A stretch of DNA of 52,997 nucleotides from Rikenella microfusus (GTDB taxonomy: Bacteria > Bacteroidota > Bacteroidia > Bacteroidales > Tenuifilaceae). The translations under genes were made by a program, and so were the position numbers. The notes below the pieces were generated by a model, which saw only the letters and a list, made by a program, of their open reading frames with translations, did no database searches and had not been told where the DNA came from. The stretch covers positions 1,242 through 54,238 of the forward strand of contig DYKO01000019.1 in NCBI GenBank assembly GCA_020722565.1, read 5' to 3'. Positions 1 to 8,800 of the stretch are shown in pieces. Position 1 is the first letter of the stretch. Every line of letters starts with the position of its first letter.

Positions 1-80
1 TCCGTCTGTGCCGGACAGGTTCCGTATTCGCCGAACAAGCTACGTGTTTGCCGGACAAGTTACGTGTTTGCGGAACAGGC
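1..80. repeat. 20-bp tandem repeat (minisatellite), truncated by window edge
   Basis: Units of 20 bp start at 10, 30, 50 and 70, each beginning with a variant of GCCGGACAAG and continuing with a variant of TTACGTGTTT. Units 30-49 and 50-69 differ at only two positions; the unit at 10 is more diverged and the one at 70 decays after about 10 bases. Bases 1-9 match the second half of a further unit, so the array continues to the left. The period is not a multiple of three, which argues against protein-coding repeats, and there are no spacers, so it is not a CRISPR array. Function unknown. Confidence 0.75.
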
Positions 81-141
81 AATTTTACATTCCTCGCAAA
101 CTATTCACTAAACCCTACACGCCGTCAAACCTCGTCAAACC

Positions 142-1515
142 TCAATACCCCCGGTTCCCCTTTAGGACATTGTCGATAATTTCACCCACAATGGTTAACT
201 CAATGCGTTTGAGGGCGTTGTTGTAGGCGTTTTGTCCGGCAGCAGCAGCCTCGAAGTGCGATGCACTTATACGGTCGTTGGTGCGGTGGTACACCTCAAG
301 CCCAGCGGCGTTGGTTACCAGCACCTGCAGCCGAAGCCCTACCTGAACAAACTGCCCGATTTGCCCTGTTTTATGGGTTGATGCAATCAAGCTCAGCCTG
401 TAATCGGCACCGGATGGGCTGTTGGTTAAAGGGAATCCGGCCTCCACCAGCTTACGCTTAATGCCATTGGCCAGGGGGTGCTGCTCAAGGGAAGCGCCTA
501 GGTTGCGCTCATCGGACGACACGTAAAACGATGGTTTTTCGATTACCAAACGTGTTTCTGTTGTGGGTCCGCTAAAGCGCATCAGCACCTTACGGATGGC
601 AAAATCGGTGGTGGCCTCTTGTACAACCGATTCGAAATCGAGCGATACCCTTAGCACCTCTGCTGTTTTTAGTGAACGAACCGCATCGATGGTAACTGAG
701 GCTGCCCCCTGAGCATCGGTGGTAATGCGGCTATTGGCCAAAGGACGTTCGGTGTAGTTTACCCTTAGCGGAATTGCCCTAAGGGGCAATCCGGAACTTT
801 CGGTAACCGCGTAGGTGGTTAGGCTTGCCGGAACGCCCTGACCCATTTTTGCCGATAGCTGAGCCGGGCCATTTACGCTTATGGAGTTAAGTATAGAGGT
901 TATGGTTTTAATTATTTCGTTTCCGAGGTAAATGGTTTGGTTACCGTGAGTAACGGTTATAGTTTCGGCAAAGTAGGGCTTAATTGGCTCCAGGGCCTTA
1001 ATCAGCATAACCAGGGCCGTTTTGATATCGTTGTCCTGACGGGCAGCCAGCGCCTTATCGTAGAAATCGAGTGATTTGGCGGCGGCAGCCGATTTCTTTT
1101 CGTCCATAATGCGGCGGTAGGTTTCCCTGGATAAGCGGTAGTAAATCCAGTAGGTTTGCTGATCCTCCCAGGTACCGACCACCTCGTAGTCCTCCAACTC
1201 CTTTTGAGCCTCGGCGCGGATATTCGAGGTGTAGTCCTCAAAGAAACGCTGCTGATTTTCAAAGGCATTCAGCACCGAGTTGGCCGAAATTACCACCGAA
1301 ATATCACTGGCCAAATCGGCCAAAGCGCTTTGCTTTGCGGCCTGCTGGTAGTCGGGTGTGGTTTTACGTGCCGAGCCAATACCCACATAGTAACCCGGCA
1401 CATTGGGCCGTGCCTGCACCCATGAGGGCGGTTGAGACTGCTTGCTCACGTTTGAGGTACCTGAGCATCCCGCCAAAACAAGAGCCGCCAGAAAAAGGGA
1501 AATTATTCGCTGCAT
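142..1515 (-). CDS. LPP20-family-like outer-membrane lipoprotein
   Basis: A 457-residue lipoprotein. The signal peptide ends in a lipobox (LAGC, lipidated Cys17). It is followed by PPSW and then GYYVGIGSA, a pattern typical of LPP20 lipoproteins: a Trp near the mature N-terminus and a G-G-A turn leading into a helix rich in Ala (about residues 56-70). The C-terminal half (about 220-455) looks beta-rich and is not recognised. The start is supported by AGGAG just upstream, which overlaps the stop of the preceding gene 4 bp away, so the two genes are translationally close and certainly co-transcribed. Family role in general: outer-membrane or periplasmic structural lipoproteins (flagellar FlgP in vibrios); here there are no flagellar genes. 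Specific function unknown. Confidence 0.7.
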   Translation of the reverse strand: MQRIISLFLAALVLAGCSGTSNVSKQSQPPSWVQARPNVPGYYVGIGSARKTTPDYQQAAKQSALADLASDISVVISANSVLNAFENQQRFFEDYTSNIRAEAQKELEDYEVVGTWEDQQTYWIYYRLSRETYRRIMDEKKSAAAAKSLDFYDKALAARQDNDIKTALVMLIKALEPIKPYFAETITVTHGNQTIYLGNEIIKTITSILNSISVNGPAQLSAKMGQGVPASLTTYAVTESSGLPLRAIPLRVNYTERPLANSRITTDAQGAASVTIDAVRSLKTAEVLRVSLDFESVVQEATTDFAIRKVLMRFSGPTTETRLVIEKPSFYVSSDERNLGASLEQHPLANGIKRKLVEAGFPLTNSPSGADYRLSLIASTHKTGQIGQFVQVGLRLQVLVTNAAGLEVYHRTNDRISASHFEAAAAGQNAYNNALKRIELTIVGEIIDNVLKGNRGY

Positions 1516-1519
1516 ACTC

Positions 1520-2902
1520 CTATTGTTCAGGGTTATACTGGTTGATTTTTTTTGCTGTGCGCTTGGCTACATCCTCAATGGCATTGGTCATGAGGGTTGA
1601 TGCGGAAACGATATTGCGCCGCGCCTTGAGGAGCTCCTGCAGGGCTTTTACCTCATGAGGGGTGTCGGAAATGACATCCTTAGGCGAAGGGGCATCGATT
1701 CTTTCCCAGAAGCCGGGCACCAGTTTGGCCGAAGGGCCGTCGAAGGTGGCATAGCTAATCTCATCGGAATGGCTGCTGCGAACCATATCGGAAACCATTA
1801 CAGCACCACTTTCGGTTGATGTTAACTGGTACTTAAGAGAAATGGCCCCCTCGTTGCGCTGGTAATACACGAAGTAAATCACTTTTTTGTAATCAACCGT
1901 TACCTTTTCCTTTCCGGTAGCCGGATCCTTTACCTTGGTATCCTCACGCAGGTAACCCCGTTTCTCCTTCTTGTTGAGTTTCCCTTGCGAATACTGAAGA
2001 ACCGAAACCTCTCCAGCTAAAAGTGCCTTTGCGGCAAGCAGCTTTCCAACCTCAAGTTCTGAACCCGTGGTGATGCTGTGACGCTGCTCTTCGATTATAC
2101 GGTCGGTGCTGGCGGCATCAATTACTTTAATAAACGGGTTATCCAAGGCATTCAACTTGCCAACTACAGATACCTGAAGCGATTTTGCCAGTTCAGGCGT
2201 GGCACCTGAAACGGGTTTAAAATCGGTAATGCTAATGGTGATTAAAGCTTTCTGCAGGGCCTCATCGCGAAGGTCGCGGGAATCCTTATAGGTATTGAAC
2301 TCGCCAATAATTTTATTGAGGTTAGCAAAGGCCTTACGGTAAAGACCGGCATCCATGTAACCCTTTGCCTCGCGGTAAAGCGGCTCACACTTCGATACCT
2401 TAAGCATATCCTGAACATTGCCGTAATCGGGTTGAAGCATCTTTACCTCAGAAAGGAGAGCCTCTGACTGCTGAAATTTGTCGGCATCAAGTAGTGTTTG
2501 TGCTTCGGCATAAATCTTTTCAACATACTTGGGTTTGGCATCATTAAAATATTCAGTAGCCATACTGGAAATGGAGAGTTCCACTCCAAGAGCAGAAGCT
2601 TGCGTTTGAAATTTTTCAGCATCGATGAAGGTATAAACGCATTGCTTAAGGTCGTTATCCTCGTAAGCCTTAATCACTTTAAGCGATCGCTCATCTAGAA
2701 CCCGTTGACCGCTGCGTTTGAGCCCAATAATGGCATCAACGTTATCGCGTTTGGCGGCGAGGGAGTGCATGTAAGCGTCGGCAGCCATCTCCCAAAGCCC
2801 GGCCTGCTCAAATTTCATTCCTTTTTTTGCATATCGTTTTGAGGCACAACCGGTGCCCAACAGAAGAACTGCTGAAAGTGCAAGGAGTAAAAATTGTTTC
2901 AT
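1520..2902 (-). CDS. CsgG/LpoB-like lipoprotein with TPR-like N-terminal half
   Basis: A 460-residue lipoprotein starting at the ATG at 2902; an in-frame extension to 3010 would put 36 non-signal residues before a clear signal peptide. The lipobox is GTGC (Cys19). Residues about 20-215 are helical with repeated Tyr/Ala patterns (AADAYMHSLAAKRDN, YVEKIYAEAQTLLD), suggesting TPR-like repeats. Residues about 225-310 read like the CsgG/LpoB fold: ITDFKPV, then a stretch ending IKVIDAASTDRIIEEQR and LLAAKALLAGEV. Such proteins act at the outer membrane in secretion or as activators of peptidoglycan synthases. The partner gene directly downstream is an LPP20-like lipoprotein, an association that suggests one envelope complex. 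Function inferred from fold resemblance only. Confidence 0.6.
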   Translation of the reverse strand: MKQFLLLALSAVLLLGTGCASKRYAKKGMKFEQAGLWEMAADAYMHSLAAKRDNVDAIIGLKRSGQRVLDERSLKVIKAYEDNDLKQCVYTFIDAEKFQTQASALGVELSISSMATEYFNDAKPKYVEKIYAEAQTLLDADKFQQSEALLSEVKMLQPDYGNVQDMLKVSKCEPLYREAKGYMDAGLYRKAFANLNKIIGEFNTYKDSRDLRDEALQKALITISITDFKPVSGATPELAKSLQVSVVGKLNALDNPFIKVIDAASTDRIIEEQRHSITTGSELEVGKLLAAKALLAGEVSVLQYSQGKLNKKEKRGYLREDTKVKDPATGKEKVTVDYKKVIYFVYYQRNEGAISLKYQLTSTESGAVMVSDMVRSSHSDEISYATFDGPSAKLVPGFWERIDAPSPKDVISDTPHEVKALQELLKARRNIVSASTLMTNAIEDVAKRTAKKINQYNPEQ

Positions 2903-3016
2903 AAATAAGTTCTTATTGGTTGTATAAATATAAATAATTTTGTGTAAGATAAACGAAATGATGGTTTTGTAATTACCAAATCGTTGAATCGCTATCAAAT
3001 CGCGCTCCAAAATTAT

Positions 3017-3024
3017 TAATTTTG
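3017..3024 (+). promoter_or_regulatory. -7 promoter element for the Nudix gene
   Basis: TAATTTTG, a perfect match to the Bacteroidota housekeeping -7 consensus TAnnTTTG, lies 18 bases before the ATG at 3043. It overlaps the possible TTG start at 3022, which argues that translation starts at 3043. Confidence 0.6.
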
Positions 3025-3042
3025 ACAGGCAACCGGATCTTT

Positions 3043-3693
3043 ATGAGTGGCCCAGCAACATACAAACAACTTATTGCAAAGATAAAGAGCCAGTTAGGTG
3101 AGCCATTACCCGGGCGTATAGCACAGGAACAAATGGCACCATCGGTAAGGACCGACCTAACTGAAAGAGACACACCCAACGATAGCACCCGTAGGAGTGC
3201 AGTTTTGCTGATGCTTTACCCCCGCCAAGGCGAGTTGTACTTTCCATTAATTAAGCGGCAGATCTACGATGGCCCACACAGCGGACAGGTTAGCTTCCCC
3301 GGCGGCAAATTTGAAGAGATTGATGAAAACCTACAGCAAACTGCACTACGCGAATCGAACGAAGAAATTGGCATTGACCCGGCAAGTATTGAAGTTTTGG
3401 GAAAGCTCAGCGAGCTGTATATTCCCATAAGTAACCTACGGGTTTGCCCATTGGTAGGGTTCCTCAACCGAAAGCCCAACTTTACGCCCAACCTTCAGGA
3501 GGTTGAGTATGTAATAGAAGTGCCCCTGTCGGAACTTGTAAACGAAAAGCGAAAATCTGTTATGGTGATAACCTCGCACGGGAGGCCAGTTTCGGCTCCC
3601 TACTACGATTTTAGCAACGAAATGGTTTGGGGTGCCACAGCCATGATACTTTCGGAGTTTGAGGAGGTGGTTCACAGGTTAATTAAAAAATAA
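3043..3693 (+). CDS. Nudix hydrolase, CoA pyrophosphatase-like
   Basis: A 216-residue protein with a Nudix box: GGKFEEIDENLQQTALRE followed by SNEEIG (about residues 88-111), fitting GX5EX7REUXEEXGU. The upstream stretch SGQVSFPGG and preceding hydrophobic strand resemble the CoA-pyrophosphatase branch (NUDT7/8, YeaB), which hydrolyses CoA or acyl-CoA to 3',5'-ADP and phosphopantetheine. No signal peptide, so cytoplasmic. The ATG at 3043 is chosen over the TTG at 3022 because the latter lies inside the promoter element. It diverges from the lipoprotein pair and converges on ftsZ. Substrate is inferred from subfamily resemblance; another nucleotide pyrophosphatase activity remains possible. 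Confidence 0.82.
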   Translation: MSGPATYKQLIAKIKSQLGEPLPGRIAQEQMAPSVRTDLTERDTPNDSTRRSAVLLMLYPRQGELYFPLIKRQIYDGPHSGQVSFPGGKFEEIDENLQQTALRESNEEIGIDPASIEVLGKLSELYIPISNLRVCPLVGFLNRKPNFTPNLQEVEYVIEVPLSELVNEKRKSVMVITSHGRPVSAPYYDFSNEMVWGATAMILSEFEEVVHRLIKK

Positions 3694-3714
3694 GCCACTT
3701 GCAAGAAGTGGCTT
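3685..3714 (-). terminator. Intrinsic terminator of the dcw cluster (after ftsZ)
   Basis: A 9-bp perfect stem (AAGCCACTT, 3692-3700, with AAGTGGCTT, 3706-3714) and a 5-base loop. Read on the minus strand it is followed by a run of six T, so it ends the ftsZ transcript 25 bp past the ftsZ stop. It sits against the stop of the convergent Nudix gene and may stop that transcript less efficiently. Confidence 0.8.
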
Positions 3715-3738
3715 GATTACGTGTTATTTACATTGATA

Positions 3739-5196
3739 TTAATCCACATTTCCGTATAGATAAGGATTTTCAGGATTAATGATGATATCATCGTCGGTTA
3801 GAGTTACCCTTGATATCGTTGAAGATTTTGGGGGTTCATCGGGCTCAATATTGACATTACGACGCTTATAGGCTGGGATATTCTCAATTTCTTCGAGATT
3901 AGCCCAACGATTAGAGGAAGAGCTCATGGGAACCGATAATGGAGACATAGGATTTTTAGGCACTGTTTTGGGTTTATCGGGTTCAAGGGGTGTTGACTGG
4001 GTAGTTTTCACGGTTTTAACCTCAAATAAATCGGAATCTACATCAAACTCAATGACCCGCTGCATGGAATCTACGTTGGGTTGCTTTTTTGACCGACGAG
4101 TTTGGGACTGAAGATCAGATACAACTGTGTTATCGCTAACCCTTTCCACCAAGGTGGTTTGGTGCTCCGAATCCAGCGAAACCACCTCGATGCTTCGTTC
4201 AGTAACATACAATTCGGGAATGCTGCTGGTTCCAAATCCGGTGGCAATAACAGTAACCTTAAGGTCATCGCCGAGGGAGGAGTCGCACCCATTACCCCAA
4301 ATCAGGTCGGCATCGTCTCCAGCGGCATGCTGCACATAGTCAATAATGGTGCCCACCTCTTCCATGGTGATTTCGTCCTGCCCATAGGTAATATTTAGCA
4401 GGATGTTGCGGGCACCGGCAATATCGTTGTTGTTGAGCAGCGGCGACTCAATGGCCTGTTTAACAGCTTCAATAGCACGATTGGTACCGTTTGCACGCCC
4501 CGAGCCCATAAGAGCTACGCCGCTGTTATACATAACCGTTTCCACATCGGCAAAATCGACGTTGATGTAACCATGAACGGTGATAATTTCGGCAATCCCC
4601 TTGGCTGCGGTGGCTAGAACGTCATCGGCTTTAGCAAAAGCCTCTGTTAACTTAAGGTTTCCGTAAACCTCGAGCAACTTTTCATTATTTATGACCAGTA
4701 GCGAATCGACATGCTGGCTAATGTTGCGAATCCCCTCAATGGCCTGTGTCATACGCTTACGCCCCTCGGTACGGAAAGGGATGGTTACAATGGCAACCGT
4801 AAGAATTCCTAATTCCTTAGCCGCTTTGGCTATAATAGGTGCAGCTCCTGTACCCGTGCCTCCGCCCATCCCGGCTGTTATGAACACCATTTTGGTTTTA
4901 CGCTGAAGCAGTTCCACTATGGTCTGCAGGCTTTCAATTGCAGCCTGTCGGCCAATTTCGGGTTTGTTACCTGCTCCCCGACCCTCGGTGAGCGTTGCAC
5001 CCAGTTGTACCTTCATGGAAACCGGACTGTTTAGCAACGCTTGGGCATCGGTATTGCACAGCACAAAATCGACATCCTTAATCCCCATGCGGTGCATGTA
5101 GTTTACAGCATTGCCACCGCCACCCCCAACACCTATAACCTTTATTATCGACTCGTTTGCCGTTTGCAGGTCGAAATTTATTATATCATCACCCAT
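3739..5196 (-). CDS. ftsZ: Cell division protein FtsZ
   Basis: A 485-residue tubulin-like GTPase that polymerises into the Z-ring at midcell. Visible motifs: glycine-rich N-terminus (VIGVGGGGGNAVNYM), the tubulin signature GGGTGTGAAP at 111-120, and the T7 loop NVDFADV at 212-218 that completes the GTPase site of the next subunit. After about residue 330 comes a long acidic, Ser/Pro-rich linker. The conserved C-terminal peptide is probably IPAYKRR (about 440-446), which binds FtsA, but it is followed by about 39 more residues ending PYLYGNVD, so it is not terminal. Last gene of the dcw cluster, 55 bp after ftsA and just ahead of a terminator. Confidence 0.98.
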   Translation of the reverse strand: MGDDIINFDLQTANESIIKVIGVGGGGGNAVNYMHRMGIKDVDFVLCNTDAQALLNSPVSMKVQLGATLTEGRGAGNKPEIGRQAAIESLQTIVELLQRKTKMVFITAGMGGGTGTGAAPIIAKAAKELGILTVAIVTIPFRTEGRKRMTQAIEGIRNISQHVDSLLVINNEKLLEVYGNLKLTEAFAKADDVLATAAKGIAEIITVHGYINVDFADVETVMYNSGVALMGSGRANGTNRAIEAVKQAIESPLLNNNDIAGARNILLNITYGQDEITMEEVGTIIDYVQHAAGDDADLIWGNGCDSSLGDDLKVTVIATGFGTSSIPELYVTERSIEVVSLDSEHQTTLVERVSDNTVVSDLQSQTRRSKKQPNVDSMQRVIEFDVDSDLFEVKTVKTTQSTPLEPDKPKTVPKNPMSPLSVPMSSSSNRWANLEEIENIPAYKRRNVNIEPDEPPKSSTISRVTLTDDDIIINPENPYLYGNVD

Positions 5197-5251
5197 AACA
5201 TATCAATTTTAAATTTTATCAACTTCAAATAGCTTGCACATTACCCTATGG

Positions 5252-6595
5252 TTACATCTCCATATCGTCGTCAATAAACATTTTTGATAGAACATCTGAA
5301 ATCTTAAGTCCAAACGATTTTTTTCCCTTCTTCTGAGTAGGTTTTAATGCCACAGGGGGCTGAACATCAGCAATGGGTTCCGATTTCTTTGTGCTCTCTT
5401 GAGTAGCTATACAGCTTTCGGCATCACCAGCATCAATGCGTTCCAAGCCCATTAAAGCCAAACCAATAACAGTAGAGTACTGTGGATAGTTAAAGCGCTC
5501 CAGCGATTCGGAGCAAAGCATTTCGGATGGATAACCAATTCGAACATCGTAGCCCCAATGAAACTTAATGAGCGAAACCAAATGTTTAAGGAGTGCACCA
5601 CCGCCGGTGATTACTACTCCGGCACTGAGTTTTTCGGCAAATCCTGAAAGCTGAATTTCGTAAAGTGCATATTCCAAAATCTCCTCCATGCGAGCTTGAA
5701 TGATACCGGCCAACATTCGCATCGATATTTCCTTGGGTTCCCTTCCGCTAATACCGGGGATTGTTATTATTTTATTATCGGGGGCCACGCTCGCCAAAGC
5801 AATACCGTGCTGACACTTGAGCATTTCGGCATGCTTCTGTAAAATCTGGCTTCCCTCCTTGATATCCTGTGTAATAATATTACCTCCAAGTGGAATAACT
5901 GCGGTATGCCGTACAATTCCGTTGTAGTAAACGGCCAAATCGGTGGTTCCTCCGCCAATATCGATAAGGGCAACTCCAGCTTCACGCTCCTCATCGGTTA
6001 AAACAGCCTTAGATGAGGCCAAAGGTTCCAGAATCAACTCGGAAACATCGACCCCTACCCTATTTACGCACTTTTCGATATGCTTAGCGGAAGTGGTTCT
6101 GCCGATAACAATATGGAAATTGGCACCCAAACGCCGACCCAGCATACCTACGGGGTTTTCATCCTCCAACTTGATGTTGTCAATTGAGAAATCGAGAGGT
6201 AAAACATGCAAAATGCTATCGCCCGACTCGACAGGGATATTGTACATATCCTCAATCAGCCGACGGATATCCTTTTTTTTAATTTCGGTTTCTTCAGCTC
6301 CCAGGGTTATGTACCCATAATTTTTGATGCTGTGGATGTGCTGCCCTGCAATGCCCACGTAAGCCGATTTAATCTTAACCCCGGCCTGCTCCTCCACATC
6401 GCGAACGGTTTTTTCAACCGCTTTAACGGTTTCTTCTATGTTCTGAATCATTCCTTTTTTGATTCCGGTAGATTGAGTAGCCTTGAAACCTACAATCTGC
6501 AAACGTCCCGATACGGTTCGTTTCCCTAATAGGGTCACCACCTTGGTTGTACCCAGGTCGATAGCCGCTACATAAGTATTGTTTTCCTGTGTCAT
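5252..6595 (-). CDS. ftsA: Cell division protein FtsA
   Basis: A 447-residue actin-like ATPase that ties FtsZ filaments to the membrane and recruits later division proteins. The phosphate-1 motif AAIDLGTTKV is near the N-terminus, and ALIDIGGGTTDLAVY (phosphate-2) and GVVITGGGALL (adenosine loop) follow. The C-terminal end, KKSFGLKISDVLSKMF, can form the amphipathic membrane-targeting helix, followed by an acidic tail. The ATG at 6595 (MTQENNTYV) is chosen because an upstream in-frame start at 6664 would overlap ftsQ by 64 bp and adds residues not seen in the family; the chosen start lies 5 bp after the ftsQ stop. Confidence 0.96.
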   Translation of the reverse strand: MTQENNTYVAAIDLGTTKVVTLLGKRTVSGRLQIVGFKATQSTGIKKGMIQNIEETVKAVEKTVRDVEEQAGVKIKSAYVGIAGQHIHSIKNYGYITLGAEETEIKKKDIRRLIEDMYNIPVESGDSILHVLPLDFSIDNIKLEDENPVGMLGRRLGANFHIVIGRTTSAKHIEKCVNRVGVDVSELILEPLASSKAVLTDEEREAGVALIDIGGGTTDLAVYYNGIVRHTAVIPLGGNIITQDIKEGSQILQKHAEMLKCQHGIALASVAPDNKIITIPGISGREPKEISMRMLAGIIQARMEEILEYALYEIQLSGFAEKLSAGVVITGGGALLKHLVSLIKFHWGYDVRIGYPSEMLCSESLERFNYPQYSTVIGLALMGLERIDAGDAESCIATQESTKKSEPIADVQPPVALKPTQKKGKKSFGLKISDVLSKMFIDDDMEM

Positions 6596-6600
6596 AGGTA

Positions 6601-7410
6601 CTAAAATTTTGTGCAAACTATTTGATTTGAGTATTTTAAGTTGATCATACTGTACTGGTTCCAACCCTCTACGGGTAGAGCCTTACGGTAAAAAAGTTTG
6701 AGTTTTTTAAGCTTCCCCTCGAAATTATTTAAGCCCCCCAGCTCCACCACATGTGGCCCAACCAATGGAATAAGTTCAACGCTGTTAGTTTTCCTAACGT
6801 AAACCTGCTCAATTTGAGCATTCCAGAATTCATCGTTATTGATGTATTTTGCAAATTGGTACAAATCGTACAGCAACCTACCTGAACTACCAATTGGGCT
6901 ATCGGAATACTTGTTTAGGTCGATAGCATTGTTGGTAATGGCGAATGGTTCACTGATATTACCGCTTGCCACAAGCACTTCGGCGGCAAAACCAGGGTAA
7001 TTGGGCAAGATTTTGCCCGCATCGTCAATGTAGTACGATTGTCTCTTAGCATTGAATACCCTCAGAACCGGTTTGCGCTGGGTGATATCCACCCTTAAAA
7101 CGCCTTTGTGCAGCTTATAGGCCTCAGCGGTGCGAACAGCTGCCCGCGTTAAAATTTTCTCCTCAATTTTGTAGGTATTAATAGAATGCAAAGGCTTGCC
7201 TAAGGGGGAATAGCTAGATGAAAGAATGGCTTTTTTAACATCATTAGCCCGTACAAAGAAATACTGAGCGCTATCCAAAACCCGAACCTCAAGCCTTGTG
7301 CAAATCTTCTTCTTGTAGCTTCGCTTAGCATAGCTAATGCCATAGATTAACCAGGCCAGCACAAATAGCCAGGCTACAATTCTCAGTCCTATGCGAAGCT
7401 TTCTGTTCAT
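6601..7410 (-). CDS. ftsQ: Cell division protein FtsQ/DivIB
   Basis: A 269-residue single-pass inner-membrane protein with a short basic cytoplasmic tail, a membrane segment at about 7-27 (IGLRIVAWLFVLAWLIYGISY), and a periplasmic part containing a POTRA-like region (about 40-110). It joins FtsL and the septal synthases in the divisome. Its start overlaps the murC stop by 4 bp (ATGA), the usual sign of translational coupling. The sequence is poorly conserved, as is normal in this family; the call rests on topology, size and position between murC and ftsA. Confidence 0.88.
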   Translation of the reverse strand: MNRKLRIGLRIVAWLFVLAWLIYGISYAKRSYKKKICTRLEVRVLDSAQYFFVRANDVKKAILSSSYSPLGKPLHSINTYKIEEKILTRAAVRTAEAYKLHKGVLRVDITQRKPVLRVFNAKRQSYYIDDAGKILPNYPGFAAEVLVASGNISEPFAITNNAIDLNKYSDSPIGSSGRLLYDLYQFAKYINNDEFWNAQIEQVYVRKTNSVELIPLVGPHVVELGGLNNFEGKLKKLKLFYRKALPVEGWNQYSMINLKYSNQIVCTKF

Positions 7411-8798
7411 ACTAATTTCTCTTCCTTTTCCTTTAAAACCTCAACAATGCTGGGCGATAGTGCATCGATATCGCCAGCTCCCATGGTTAGCAGCACGTCA
7501 ACCTGTGCCGATTTAATCCAAGCTATGAGTTCCGACTTTGGAACCAACTCAACATTTTGATTCTTCATTTGCGAAGCAATGGAATTGGACGAAACCCCCT
7601 CGATGGGCAGCTCTCGGGCAGGATAAATCTCTGTGATTACAGGTTTATCCAGTAAGTCGAGTGCTGCTGCAAAGCCATTGGCAAAGTCGCGGGTACGGGT
7701 ATAAAGGTGGGGCTGAAAAACACCAGTTATCCTGCGGCCCGGGAGAACTTCACGTACCGACCTTATTAACGCCTCTATCTCACGCGGATGATGGGCATAA
7801 TCATCAATATAAATAATGCTATTACCCTTGAAGCGAACGTCGAAACGGCGTATCACCCCACGGAACGATTGCAGGCCATTGATTAAATCATGAGCCGATA
7901 AACCCATGTTTAAAGCAGCAGCCGATGCAGCTATGGCATTCTCCAAATTATAGCTGCCGGGTACACCCAACAGTAAATTGTTAATGCTACCCTCAGGGGT
8001 CGCAAGGTTAAATCGGTACAAACCATTTTCAAGGCGAATTTCGGTGGGATAATAATGGCAATTGGGGGTAAAGCCATAGGTTACCCATTTTACATTGGGT
8101 TCCAGAATTGGTTTGAGAGCAATTCCGCCCTTAGTAACCAAGGTTCCCCCTGGTTTTATTTGTGATGTGAATTTTTGAAAAGCTTCAATTACAGCTGAAT
8201 GGGTGCCATAAATATCGAGATGATCGGCATCAACTGATGTAACAATGGCCAATTCAGGATATAGCTGCAAGAAGCTGCGGTCGTACTCATCGGCCTCAAC
8301 CACCATTATATTCTTACCCTTATCGGCCAAGACGAGATTACTGTTGAAATTACGTGATATACCACCTAAAAAGGCATTACAACCCAGCGAAGGCGCCAGT
8401 AAATGTGCCAAAAGCGTTGATGTAGTGGTTTTGCCATGTGTACCTGCAACCGCCAAGGTTCGGTACTCCGAGCTAATGAGTCCTAGGACCTGAGCACGCT
8501 TCATCAATATAAACCCTGATGAACGGTAAAAAAACAGTTCTTGATGTGAAGGGGGAATAGCAGGTGTATAAACCACCAGGGTTCCATCAGCCTGCCTAAA
8601 GGATTCAGGAATCAAAGAAACATCATCGGTGTAATGAATTAGAGCCCCTTCCTGCTCGAGGCTGCGGGTAATATCAGAGGCATGTCTGTCGTAGCCGGCA
8701 ACGCTTAATCCTTTACTAAGGTAATATCGGGCCAGAGCACTCATTCCTATGCCACCAATTCCAACAAAGTAAACCCTGTTAATAGCGCTCAGCTCCAT
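7407..8798 (-). CDS. murC: UDP-N-acetylmuramate--L-alanine ligase
   Basis: A 463-residue cytoplasmic ATP-dependent ligase adding L-Ala to UDP-MurNAc, the first step of stem-peptide synthesis. Seen: N-terminal GIGGIGMSALARYYL (UDP-binding Rossmann region), the P-loop GTHGKTTT (about 118-125), VEADEYDRSF, and the C-terminal Mur ligase region with DDYAHHPREI and RTRDF. Length is typical. Starts 2 bp from the murG stop and overlaps ftsQ by 4 bp. Confidence 0.97.
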   Translation of the reverse strand: MELSAINRVYFVGIGGIGMSALARYYLSKGLSVAGYDRHASDITRSLEQEGALIHYTDDVSLIPESFRQADGTLVVYTPAIPPSHQELFFYRSSGFILMKRAQVLGLISSEYRTLAVAGTHGKTTTSTLLAHLLAPSLGCNAFLGGISRNFNSNLVLADKGKNIMVVEADEYDRSFLQLYPELAIVTSVDADHLDIYGTHSAVIEAFQKFTSQIKPGGTLVTKGGIALKPILEPNVKWVTYGFTPNCHYYPTEIRLENGLYRFNLATPEGSINNLLLGVPGSYNLENAIAASAAALNMGLSAHDLINGLQSFRGVIRRFDVRFKGNSIIYIDDYAHHPREIEALIRSVREVLPGRRITGVFQPHLYTRTRDFANGFAAALDLLDKPVITEIYPARELPIEGVSSNSIASQMKNQNVELVPKSELIAWIKSAQVDVLLTMGAGDIDALSPSIVEVLKEKEEKLV

Positions 8799-8800
8799 GG

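Noticed and set aside
1-80. CRISPR array
   Set aside because: Units are contiguous and 20 bp long with no spacers.
8-226. Open frame over the left-edge repeat
   Set aside because: The 20-bp period is out of phase with codons and the frame overlaps the end of the lipoprotein gene on the other strand.
3022-3042. TTG start for the Nudix hydrolase
   Set aside because: It lies within the -7 promoter element; the ATG at 3043 is better placed.
6596-6664. Longer N-terminus for FtsA
   Set aside because: It would overlap ftsQ by 64 bp and adds residues without family support.
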